From the NCBI RefSeq assembly GCF_009827305.1, contig NZ_WTYJ01000003.1:310001-374000 (forward strand): a stretch of 64,000 nt of DNA, given 5' to 3'. Below, in pieces: positions 1 to 7,281 of the stretch. Position 1 is the stretch's first letter; each line of letters begins with the position of its first letter. The notes under the pieces are model-generated. The model was not told the DNA's origin. It did not search any database and was given only the letters and a program-made list of their open reading frames with translations. Both the position numbers and the translations under genes were made by a program. This DNA is from Croceibacterium xixiisoli (lineage in GTDB: Bacteria > Pseudomonadota > Alphaproteobacteria > Sphingomonadales > Sphingomonadaceae).

Positions 1-154
1 CGATCGTGTCGCTTTGCTCGATCAGGGGCGGCTGGTCGCCGTGGGCAGATGGCAGGATGTGCTGACGCCAGCACGGCTGGCGGCGGTGTTCGGGGTGCAG
101 GCGCATGTCGGGGTGGTCGAAGGCCTGCCCTATATTCTCCCGGCGGACAGTTGA
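1..154 (+). CDS. ABC transporter ATP-binding protein, C-terminal fragment (iron/corrinoid type)
   Basis: Only the last 50 codons lie in the window, in the frame starting at base 2 and ending with TGA at 152-154. They read DRVALLDQGRLVAVG, followed by a PARLAAVFGV segment and a final PYILP. This is the usual tail of FecE/HmuV/BtuD-type ATPases that energise uptake of ferric chelates, heme or corrinoids. The Walker and signature motifs lie upstream, outside the window. A CbiX-like gene follows closely, which favours a corrinoid (vitamin B12) setting over iron. The family is clear; the substrate is inferred. Confidence 0.75.
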   Translation, partial: DRVALLDQGRLVAVGRWQDVLTPARLAAVFGVQAHVGVVEGLPYILPADS

Positions 155-281
155 GGGCACGCCCATGAACGACATGGTGCATGGGCAATGGGCCGATCAG
201 CCGGCAAAGAGGGGGCAGGGCGATGCCCCGTCGGTGATCCTGCTCGGCCGGTCGGCGATCGCGGCCGTACCGATCCAGTAA

Positions 282-893
282 ATGGAGGCGCTGGCCGCCC
301 TGCTGGCCATGCGGGGCGGGCTGGCATCGGTCCGCATCGCCTTTTCCGAACAGGGCAAGCCGGCACTGCGCGAAGAATTGCTGCGGACCATCGATGAAGG
401 GGCGACATCGATCGTCATCCTGCCGGTGATGCTGCCGGTCGAACCTAGCCATCATGCCTGGCTGATGAAGGCGATTTCCCGCTGGGAACGCGAAGACGGG
501 CGTATCTGGCCGGACATCCGCATCGCCCCCTTGCTCAGCGAACTCCCGGCCATGGCCGCACTGCTGGGCAGCGCGCTGGATCGCGCGATGGGGGATGCGC
601 CAATGGGCCGCGTGGCGGAAAAGCCGCGCGAAGGATCGATCGTTCCGGCGCAGCAGCGGCGCGTGCTGGTCTGCCATGGCGGCCCCTGCACGGCGGCGGG
701 CGCGGCACTGGTGTGCCTCGGTCCCTGCAATCTGGCCCCGGTAGTGCAGGTCTGCCCGGAAAACACCTATTATGGCGGGGTCGATGAAGCGGCGGTGGAT
801 GCCATCATCCGCGATCACATCCTGCAGGGTATGGTGGCGCGTGATTACGCCTATCCCGCCGATGGCCGCAAACAGGTGTTGCGCAAAAGCTGA
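282..893 (+). CDS. CbiX-like sirohydrochlorin chelatase with C-terminal ferredoxin-like domain, N-terminus disrupted
   Basis: The open frame from ATG 282 encodes 203 residues. The first part resembles CbiX/SirB chelatases that insert cobalt or iron into sirohydrochlorin (VILPVMLPVEPSHH retains a histidine). The C-terminal part (CHGGPCTAAG, then CLGPCNLAP and VQVCPENTYYG) looks like a thioredoxin-fold [2Fe-2S] ferredoxin, known as a C-terminal addition in some CbiX proteins. In the same frame, ATG 165 begins a convincing N-terminus (SVILLGRS) that is cut by TAA at 279-281, just before the present start. The family's N-terminal GHGS-type motif with its metal-binding His is missing. The gene is therefore either inactivated, carries a paired indel, or restarts at 282. 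It sits 10 bases after the ABC transporter gene, counting from ATG 165. Confidence 0.6.
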   Translation: MEALAALLAMRGGLASVRIAFSEQGKPALREELLRTIDEGATSIVILPVMLPVEPSHHAWLMKAISRWEREDGRIWPDIRIAPLLSELPAMAALLGSALDRAMGDAPMGRVAEKPREGSIVPAQQRRVLVCHGGPCTAAGAALVCLGPCNLAPVVQVCPENTYYGGVDEAAVDAIIRDHILQGMVARDYAYPADGRKQVLRKS

Positions 894-954
894 CCCTCCC
901 TACCGACGCTGCTTTGTCCGTTCAGGCGGCAGGGGCTGGCCGGCGAGGTAACAC

Positions 955-1788
955 ATGCCGTCCCGCCGCTCTGGCACCGAAAGCCGGTCTGTCGCATTAG
1001 AAGAAGAATCGAAGGACCCGGGAACAGCTGTGCCTGAACAGGAACTGCAAGGATTTGGCGCCCGCAGACGGCCCCGTTGGGGTGCGCTGCTGCTGGTCGG
1101 TCTGTTCCATGTGGCCGCATTGGTGGGGCTGGTGCGCGCCTTTGCTCCGGATTTGGGCACGCAGGTGATGGAACGGGCCGGCGCTCTTGTCACCGTGGTG
1201 GTGCGTACGCGGGATGAACCACCCCCGCCAGCAGCGCCCGCGCCGGACCCGCAATCTGTGCCGGATGAAGGCGCTGCCGCTCCCGAAGCTGCAGCAGCCA
1301 CCCCGAAAGAAGTGACCGTCCCTGAGGTGCGAACACCTTTGGCCTCGCCCAGCCCGGCACCGCGCGCCTCGGCCACCGGCGATGAAAACAGCGCCGGGGC
1401 AGGGGAAAGTGGCGATGGCACCGGGGCCGGGGCCGGGGGCGAGGGTGACGGGCTGGGCAGCGGGCGCGGTGGTGGCGGCCGTGGCGGGATCATGGTGACC
1501 AGGCCGGAAAAAATCGCCGGCGACATCAATGCCGAAAGCGATTTCGCCACGCCCCCGGGCGGGCGGCAGATCCGCTGGGGCCAGCGTGTGGTGGTGCATA
1601 TGACCGTGGGTGTGGATGGCCGTGCCAGCAATTGTCGGATTGTCGAACCCAGTCCCGATCCGACCGCCGATCAGCGGGTCTGCGATCTGGCGGAAGAACG
1701 GTTCCGTTTTCGCCCCGCGCGCGACGGCAACGGTGATCCTGTCCCGGCTATCTATGGCTGGCAGCAGTGGTGGCGCCCGCGTGGCTGA
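955..1788 (+). CDS. TonB-like energy transducer
   Basis: This 277-residue protein has the three-part TonB plan. A short cytoplasmic N-terminus is followed by one membrane segment at about residues 43-62 (WGALLLVGLFHVAALVGL). A long Pro/Ala/Gly-rich periplasmic linker includes a PPPPAAPAP stretch and an almost pure Gly-rich run near residues 160-180. A C-terminal TonB domain follows (VVVHMTVGVDGRASNCRIVEPS, ending WQQWWRPRG). TonB transfers energy from ExbB/ExbD to outer-membrane receptors. No exbB/exbD is nearby. GAGG lies about 6 bases before ATG 955, which supports this start. The partner receptor cannot be named; the corrinoid genes just upstream make a B12 receptor possible. Confidence 0.8.
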   Translation: MPSRRSGTESRSVALEEESKDPGTAVPEQELQGFGARRRPRWGALLLVGLFHVAALVGLVRAFAPDLGTQVMERAGALVTVVVRTRDEPPPPAAPAPDPQSVPDEGAAAPEAAAATPKEVTVPEVRTPLASPSPAPRASATGDENSAGAGESGDGTGAGAGGEGDGLGSGRGGGGRGGIMVTRPEKIAGDINAESDFATPPGGRQIRWGQRVVVHMTVGVDGRASNCRIVEPSPDPTADQRVCDLAEERFRFRPARDGNGDPVPAIYGWQQWWRPRG

Positions 1789-1901
1789 ATTTCGGACTTA
1801 TTTGTCCCCGATCTGTCTCAGTCGGTGTGGTTTTCCGTGATTCCGCGCTTACCGTTACAATTGCCGTTGCGTCCGGGCGGCAGGTGGGTGAAAGGGCGGA
1901 T

Positions 1902-2936
1902 ATGACGGCGATTCACCCGGTAGTCCTGTGTGGTGGCAGCGGAACGCGGCTTTGGCCGCGCAGTCGCAAGACCATGCCCAAGCCCTTCCTGCCCCTGGTG
2001 GGCGAACGGACCCTGTTCCAGGAAACGCTTGATCGCTGTGCCGATGCAGCCCTGTTCGCCGCGCCGGTGATCGTCACCGGTGCCGCGCATGTGGCGCATG
2101 TGCAGGCGCAATCGGGTGATCATCCCGGCACGACCGTCATCGTCGAACCGGAAGCCAAGAACACCGCCGCTGCTGTTGCGCTGGCGGCCGCGCGCCTGCC
2201 TGCCGATGCGGTGATGCTTGTTTGCCCGAGTGACCACCACATTGCCGATACGGCGGCATTCCAGGCCGCCGCCCAGGCTGCTGCAAAGCTGGCGCAGGAT
2301 GATTGGCTGGTATCCTTCGGTATCGCCGCCACGGCGCCCGAAACCGGTTTCGGCTATATCCGGCGCGGGGACGCGCTGGAGGGCGGGTTCCAGGTCGAAC
2401 GTTTCGTCGAAAAGCCGGATCTTGCCACGGCAGAAGCCTTTCTGGCGGATGGCAATTACAGCTGGAATGGCGGCATCTTCGCCTATCGAGCCGGCTTCTT
2501 CATGGAAGAGCTTAGCCGCTTCCGTCCCGATATCGCCGATGCAGTGCGCGCGTCCGTGGTCGAAGGTACGCAGGATGGTGCCGCCTTCCATCCGGCGGCT
2601 GCGCCTTTCGGGGCGATCGATGGGGAATCGGTCGATTATGCCGTGATGGAACCGACCGAGCGCGCCGCCGTGGTGCCAGTGTCGATGGGGTGGTCCGATA
2701 TCGGCAATTGGCAGGCACTGCGCGATGCCCGTGCGGGCGACCAGGCTGACAACCGCATCCGTGGCACGGTCGAACTGGTCGATTGTCGCAATGTGCTGGC
2801 CGAAACCGATGGTCCGCGCATTTCCATCATCGGGCTGGACGATATCGCCGTGATCGTCGACGGGGATGAAGTGCTGGTCACCACCATGGCCGGCGCGCAG
2901 AAGGTCGGCAAGCTGGGCGGCGCAACCAACCAGTAA
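1902..2936 (+). CDS. manC: mannose-1-phosphate guanylyltransferase
   Basis: The 344-residue protein starts MTAIHPVVLCGGSGTRLWP, the nucleotidyltransferase GGxGTRLWP signature, followed by SRKTMPKPFLPL. FVEKPD near residue 170 is the pyrophosphorylase active-site motif. It makes GDP-mannose from mannose-1-phosphate and GTP for exopolysaccharide and glycan synthesis in the cytoplasm. At this length it is the short form: the C-terminal phosphomannose-isomerase cupin domain of bifunctional ManC/AlgA is absent. The open frame extends upstream to 1767, but ATG 1902 directly precedes the conserved beta-strand and has AAAGGGCGG upstream. No other polysaccharide genes are in the window. Confidence 0.9.
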   Translation: MTAIHPVVLCGGSGTRLWPRSRKTMPKPFLPLVGERTLFQETLDRCADAALFAAPVIVTGAAHVAHVQAQSGDHPGTTVIVEPEAKNTAAAVALAAARLPADAVMLVCPSDHHIADTAAFQAAAQAAAKLAQDDWLVSFGIAATAPETGFGYIRRGDALEGGFQVERFVEKPDLATAEAFLADGNYSWNGGIFAYRAGFFMEELSRFRPDIADAVRASVVEGTQDGAAFHPAAAPFGAIDGESVDYAVMEPTERAAVVPVSMGWSDIGNWQALRDARAGDQADNRIRGTVELVDCRNVLAETDGPRISIIGLDDIAVIVDGDEVLVTTMAGAQKVGKLGGATNQ

Positions 2937-3059
2937 TTGCGATTTTCGCGGCGGTGCAGGGAGCAGGATCGGTCCGCGCCGATCATGGCGATTGCCGATG
3001 GGCCCTGTTTCCTGCCATCCAGGGATATTGTAGTCAGCAATATCCCTACCGGAGCCTTC

Positions 3060-3500
3060 ATGTTAGCCCAGACGATCCAGCTTGCCCTTGCTCCGGTGTT
3101 CGTGCTGGTGGCGATCGGCAATATAATGAACCTCCTGTCCTCCCGGTTGGGGCGTGTGGTGGACCGTTCGCGTCAGCTGCAGGGTCTCTACCGCACCACC
3201 ACGGGGACGGAACATGATGCGATCGTGCGCGAAATCCGGCTGGTTTCGCGGCGGATCAACACCATCGGCCGCGCCATCCTGCTGATGGTGCTCGCGGGCC
3301 TGGCGATCGGTGCCGTGGTCGGGCTGCTGTTTCTGGAAGAATTTGCCGGGCTGGCGCTGCAGCCGGTCATCGCTGGCGTGTTTATTGTCGCCATTTCGCT
3401 GCTGATGGCGGCTCTGCTGCTGTTCCTGCATGAAACCCGCATTGCCACCGCAGCGCTGGAAATCCCGGAAACCTTCTTGGAACTTGAACGCAAGCTCTGA
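3060..3500 (+). CDS. DUF2721 family membrane protein
   Basis: From ATG 3060 (GGAG six bases upstream) the product is 146 residues: MLAQTIQLALAPVFVLVAIGN, then MNLLSSRLGRVVDRSR. This fits the DUF2721 family of small inner-membrane proteins. Three hydrophobic segments are visible, at about residues 5-25, 75-95 and 105-130, with a charged cytoplasmic stretch (VDRSRQLQGLY to RRINTIGR) between the first two. The reading frame stays open upstream to 2937, but that part has no membrane character and no conserved look. Function is unknown for the family. It is read in the same direction as the guanylyltransferase gene, 123 bases downstream. Confidence 0.75.
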   Translation: MLAQTIQLALAPVFVLVAIGNIMNLLSSRLGRVVDRSRQLQGLYRTTTGTEHDAIVREIRLVSRRINTIGRAILLMVLAGLAIGAVVGLLFLEEFAGLALQPVIAGVFIVAISLLMAALLLFLHETRIATAALEIPETFLELERKL

Positions 3501-3512
3501 TCGGAACCTGCC

Positions 3513-4328
3513 TCACGCGCCACTGCCCGGGCATTGGCGCAGTCTGTCACGCGCTGCCAGCCCATCGCGCCAGCTGACATCCAGCACCTGCCTGCCGTCG
3601 ATCGACAGGCGGAAACGCTGCGTGTCCATCATCGTGGCCAGCACCGCCTCTGCCGATGGCACGGCCAGCGCAATGACCCCGCTGCCGCTGCGCGGATCGG
3701 TGTAGCTGTAACCGCGCACGGTTTGGGTTTCGGCTTCTTCGTCCTGCCACAGATTCACCTGGGTCAGTTCCGTGTCATCGGGTGTGGGCAGATTCCGGCC
3801 CCAGAACTTCAGCATGGCGCCGCGATAAGGGCCGCCGGGCCCGAACACGCCGACCAGACCTTCGGCACTGGTGAACAGCACCATGCAATGTTCGCCCGGT
3901 TCCGCCCGGCGCCCGGTCACCTCGGAATAGGTCCAGAAACCATTGTCGTAATCCTGCGACATCTGGGTCAGCTTGATGCCGGGATCGTCGCTGTTCATGC
4001 CCAGCCGCGTGGCCGCCAGATCCGCCAGCGCCTGCCGCAGCTGTTCGATCTTTTCGCGCGTGGTTTCCGGGGAGACCTGCCGCTGCCAGGTCGGATCGAC
4101 CAGCGGCGTGTCATCGCCTGTCTCACCCGGATTGGCGAAGCAGACGCCCGCCCCCTGGAAGCCAGGCCCGCTGGCCATGCCGATCTGGGATTCGCCAGGG
4201 CCCGGTCCGCCCGGGCAGAGATAGGTCTGCGCCTGCGCCGTGCCGGGAATGGCGATCGCCAGCATGGCCGCGATCGGTAGGCCCAGCAGCATGGGCAGGG
4301 TTGGGCGAAACCGTCGTGAAGCAGCCAT
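3513..4328 (-). CDS. exported protein of unknown function
   Basis: A 271-residue protein with a clear Sec signal peptide: basic MAASRRFRPTL, a hydrophobic core, and cleavage after AQA near residue 34. The mature part has two cysteines in the first 35 residues and one near the C-terminus (RQCPGSGA), so disulfides are likely. It has a Gly/Pro-rich start (CPGGPGPGESQIG) and a Trp/Tyr-rich middle (NGFWTYSEVTGRRAEPGEHC). I do not recognise a characterised family. It is probably periplasmic or surface-exposed and stands alone, convergent with the DUF2721 gene. Confidence 0.65.
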   Translation of the reverse strand: MAASRRFRPTLPMLLGLPIAAMLAIAIPGTAQAQTYLCPGGPGPGESQIGMASGPGFQGAGVCFANPGETGDDTPLVDPTWQRQVSPETTREKIEQLRQALADLAATRLGMNSDDPGIKLTQMSQDYDNGFWTYSEVTGRRAEPGEHCMVLFTSAEGLVGVFGPGGPYRGAMLKFWGRNLPTPDDTELTQVNLWQDEEAETQTVRGYSYTDPRSGSGVIALAVPSAEAVLATMMDTQRFRLSIDGRQVLDVSWRDGLAARDRLRQCPGSGA

Positions 4329-4390
4329 GCCGGCAATCCTTGTGAAATTGCCCGGAAATCTAGCCTAATCTGACAGGGATGTAAGTGGTT

Positions 4391-4687
4391 TCAGCGCAGC
4401 AGTTTCTGCCCTTGGTCGCGGATTGCGCCGCTGACGATCGGTTCGAAGAAAGACAGCGCAGCCGGAAGCGCCACGTGGAAGATCACCTGACTGTCTTCGA
4501 TGATCACATAGCCGTCGATCGTCTGGCCCATGGCGGCGATCGACATGTCCATCCGGTCTTCACCGGGCCAGCTGGTGGTAACCTCGGCCATGCCACCGGG
4601 AATCCCGCTGGCGATTTTGTGGCTGCTGTTGCGCAGTCGGCTGCGCACCGTGTCGCGGTCCAGCGTGTGGGGAATTGCGACTTCCAT
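4391..4687 (-). CDS. polyhydroxyalkanoic-acid-system family protein
   Basis: The 98-residue product MEVAIPHTLDRDTVRSRLRN, followed by SSHKIASGIPGGMAEVTTSW, matches the small protein family annotated as 'polyhydroxyalkanoic acid system protein' (PHA granule region). The biochemical role is not established. ATG 4687 overlaps the stop of the upstream gene (TGATG), so the two are translationally coupled as the third and second genes of the telA operon. A longer in-frame ORF reaching 5077 is only the antisense-poor extension through the neighbour and is not credible. No PHA synthase is in the window. Confidence 0.75.
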   Translation of the reverse strand: MEVAIPHTLDRDTVRSRLRNSSHKIASGIPGGMAEVTTSWPGEDRMDMSIAAMGQTIDGYVIIEDSQVIFHVALPAALSFFEPIVSGAIRDQGQKLLR

Positions 4688-5451
4688 CAGGGTTTCCCGT
4701 CCACTGGCGCTTCGGGTCCGTCGCCATATTTGTATTCGAGATAGCGTGTGCGGATGGCCAGATCGTCCAGCGATCCTTCCGCCAGCTGGCGGGTTACGCG
4801 GTCGATTTCGCCACTGATCTTGCCCAGGCTTTCCACCAGCTGCTGGTCCGGGGTCGATCCGCTGCGCTGCTCGCGGCGCAGCTGCGCGGGAATGCGGCGG
4901 TAGCTGTCGATGGTTTCCGGCAGCAATTCCCCCACCAGCTTGCGGGTTTCGCCAGCCGCCGGATGGCCCGGATCGACATGTTCCAGCTGCAGGCCCAGCG
5001 CGTCCAGCCGCACGCCCAGCTGTTCCACTACGGTGACTGCCGGGGCGGGCAGGGCGGGGCGCTGGTGTTCCAGCCACAATTCGGTGCGTGCGACCAGCTG
5101 CCGGGCGTCCTGCGTCCGCGCCAGCTGGTCGCGCGTCGGTGCCTTGGTCTTGGGGAAATTGGCGAAGACAATCACGGCGGTGATGATCACCAGAAATGTG
5201 ATCATTACGCCGGTAAAGCCGATGCCATCCAGCACGATCCCGGCGGCGGCAGCGGCAACAATGATCGCCACCAGCGATGCTGCGATCCAGCTGATCCGCG
5301 TCTTCAGATTGCGCCGGCGCAGCTCTGCCGAACCCTGGCCGATGGATTGCGCCGTCGCGGCCCGATGGCGGCCGCCCTGCTGGTTGTCGCGCACCAGCGC
5401 CCGACCTTCGGTCAGGATGCGATCACTCTGCCGGGTCAGGTCGTCTGCCAT
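4687..5451 (-). CDS. membrane protein of the telA operon, unknown function (XpaC-like context)
   Basis: 254 residues. A basic, Gln-rich N-terminus (MADDLTRQSDRILTEGRALV) is followed by two membrane segments at about residues 53-72 and 78-98. A long mostly helical cytoplasmic tail ends IRTRYLEYKYGDG. Small two-helix membrane proteins of this shape (XpaC and relatives) commonly accompany TelA. The sequence alone does not let me name the family. ATG 5451 overlaps the TelA stop (TGATG) and its own stop overlaps the next start in the same way, so all three genes are tightly coupled. Confidence 0.7.
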   Translation of the reverse strand: MADDLTRQSDRILTEGRALVRDNQQGGRHRAATAQSIGQGSAELRRRNLKTRISWIAASLVAIIVAAAAAGIVLDGIGFTGVMITFLVIITAVIVFANFPKTKAPTRDQLARTQDARQLVARTELWLEHQRPALPAPAVTVVEQLGVRLDALGLQLEHVDPGHPAAGETRKLVGELLPETIDSYRRIPAQLRREQRSGSTPDQQLVESLGKISGEIDRVTRQLAEGSLDDLAIRTRYLEYKYGDGPEAPVDGKP

Positions 5452-6662
5452 CAATTGTCCAGCGACAGCAGCGATTGTTCACCCGCAGTCACCTGCGCGG
5501 CGGCCTGTGCCTGGCCTTCCGCCCGCGCGATATAGCCCTTGGATTTTTCCACCTCTGCCGACAGCGTGGTGACCGTCTGCTTCATGGAATCGAGCGCGCG
5601 GAGCTTGAAAGTATCGATATTGTCCATCGTGTCATAAATATTCTGGAACGCGCGCTGCAGCGTTTCGAGCGGGATGGTCGAGCTGGCGGCCTGCTCGTGA
5701 ATCTTGCTCGACTGGTCGGCCAGCATCTTGCTGGTGGAATCGATGATATTGGCGGTGGTGGTGTTGAGTGCGGTGATCTGCTGCAGCACCAGCCGCTGGT
5801 TGGTCATGGCTTCGGCCACGGTCACCGCTGTGCGCAGCGCTCCCACGGTGGTGGTGCTGGCCCGATCGACGCCTTTCACCAGCTCCACATTGTTCTTCTT
5901 GACCAGATCCAGCGCCAGATAGCCCTGCACGCTGACCGCCATCTGGGTCAGCAGATCCTGCGTCCGCTGTCGCACATAGAACAGCGCGGTTTCACGCAGC
6001 GCCTTGGCCTTGGCCGGGTCGCTGGAATCGAGATCGGCGGCCTGTTCTTCCAGCCTGGTATCCAGTGTGCGACCGATGTGGATCATCTGTTCCAGATTTC
6101 CCATCGCTTCCCACAGCTTGGTGCGTTCGACATCGATCGCGGCATTGTCCATCAGCAGCTCATCCTTGCCGCTGGCCAGGCTGGTCAGGATCGACTGGAT
6201 ATGCGTCTGTGAACTTTGATAGCTGCGGAAATAATCATTCAGCTTGTTGCCAAAGGGGATGATGCCCAGAATCTTGCGCGGGGTGGTCAGCGCGCCGCGC
6301 TTGCCGGGGTCCAGATCTTCCACCACGCGGCGCAGTTCGGCCAGATTGGCGCCGACGCCTTCATCCTTGTCCATCGCCCGGACCGGACGATCGAGGAAGC
6401 GGTTGGACATGCCGGCCGCAGACATCAGCTCCTTGCGGCCCATATTGGTGATCTGATCGACCTTCTTGCCGAAATCGGGGGAATTGGTGTCCATCGCCAC
6501 CAGATCCGCCACGAAGCCATCCACCTTTTCTTCCAGCTTGCTGCGCTTTTCCGCATCGACCGGCACCAGCCCGGCGGCGCGTTCGGGGGCGACAACCGGC
6601 ACCGGATCGGGCGGCGTCAGCTGCAAATCGTTCGCGGTCTTGGTGTCGATCTGGCTGGCCAT
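5451..6662 (-). CDS. telA: TelA/KlaA family protein (toxic anion resistance)
   Basis: 403 residues, mostly alpha-helical, in the TelA family. Recognisable parts are NPFTD-free N-terminal helices, FLDRPVRAMDKDEG, LTTPRKILGIIPFGNKLNDYF, and the QMAVSVQGYLALDLVKKNN and GVDRASTTTVGALRTAV segments typical of the core. Founding members were linked to tellurite resistance in plasmids and to cell-envelope stress in Gram-positives; the mechanism is unknown and chromosomal copies are common. It is the first gene of a three-gene operon with overlapping stop/start codons. The upstream region to 6837 contains the divergent MAPEG gene's promoter. Confidence 0.85.
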   Translation of the reverse strand: MASQIDTKTANDLQLTPPDPVPVVAPERAAGLVPVDAEKRSKLEEKVDGFVADLVAMDTNSPDFGKKVDQITNMGRKELMSAAGMSNRFLDRPVRAMDKDEGVGANLAELRRVVEDLDPGKRGALTTPRKILGIIPFGNKLNDYFRSYQSSQTHIQSILTSLASGKDELLMDNAAIDVERTKLWEAMGNLEQMIHIGRTLDTRLEEQAADLDSSDPAKAKALRETALFYVRQRTQDLLTQMAVSVQGYLALDLVKKNNVELVKGVDRASTTTVGALRTAVTVAEAMTNQRLVLQQITALNTTTANIIDSTSKMLADQSSKIHEQAASSTIPLETLQRAFQNIYDTMDNIDTFKLRALDSMKQTVTTLSAEVEKSKGYIARAEGQAQAAAQVTAGEQSLLSLDN

Positions 6663-6837
6663 CGCTGAACTGTTTCCTCTTCCGATCCCTGACCGCGGGC
6701 GGTCGCTCCGGGGTTTCCACTGTATTAGGGGCGCAAGACACGCCTTTCAAGCATGGCGCCCTGGCGCTGTCCCGAAAAGCCCCTGCTCGAAATCATTCCG
6801 CCCGCATGGTAACCCGCTTTTGAGCAGGAGGCGATAT

Positions 6838-7233
6838 ATGGCAGGTGAACTGACGGTGCTGGCATTGGCCGGCGTTTTGCTGATGGTGCACATCTTTGCC
6901 GCCATCCATGTGAAGACACAGCAATATGGCCGCGACTGGAATATGGGCGCGCGGGACGAAACCCTGCCGCCGCCCAGTCCCGTAGCCGGGCGGCTGAGTC
7001 GGGCGCAGGCCAATTTTCTCGAAACCCTGCCGCTGGCGATCATCGGCCTGGCCGGCGTGGTGATCGCGGGGAAGGCCGGGCCTGTCACGGTGCTGGCGGG
7101 CTGGGTGTGGCTGGTAGCGCGGGCGGTCTATCTGCCGCTCTATTGGGCCGGGATTCCGAAAATCCGCACACTGGTTTGGGGTGTCGGGCTGGTGGCCCTG
7201 CTGGTGCCACTGGGGGTATTGTTGTTCGGATAG
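6838..7233 (+). CDS. MAPEG family membrane protein
   Basis: The 131-residue product has four hydrophobic segments and the MAPEG pattern (membrane-associated proteins in eicosanoid and glutathione metabolism). It shows RLSRAQANFLETLPLAIIGL, with the Arg/Asn/Glu residues that line the glutathione site in family members, and VYLPLYWAGIPKIRT near the C-terminus. Bacterial members are of mostly unknown function; some have glutathione transferase or peroxidase activity. AGGAGGCG lies 7 bases before ATG 6838, a strong ribosome site. A hairpin terminator follows the stop directly. Confidence 0.8.
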   Translation: MAGELTVLALAGVLLMVHIFAAIHVKTQQYGRDWNMGARDETLPPPSPVAGRLSRAQANFLETLPLAIIGLAGVVIAGKAGPVTVLAGWVWLVARAVYLPLYWAGIPKIRTLVWGVGLVALLVPLGVLLFG

Positions 7234-7266
7234 AAAAAGGGCCAGCGATGGATCGCCGGCCCTTTC
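7234..7266. terminator. bidirectional intrinsic terminator
   Basis: AAAGGGCC(A)GCGAT, loop GG, then ATCGCCGGCCCTTT forms a long GC-rich stem with one mismatch, flanked by A and T runs on both sides. It lies between the convergent MAPEG and acyl-AMP ligase genes and can serve both. Confidence 0.85.
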
Positions 7267-7281
7267 TTGAATGGGTGATCG

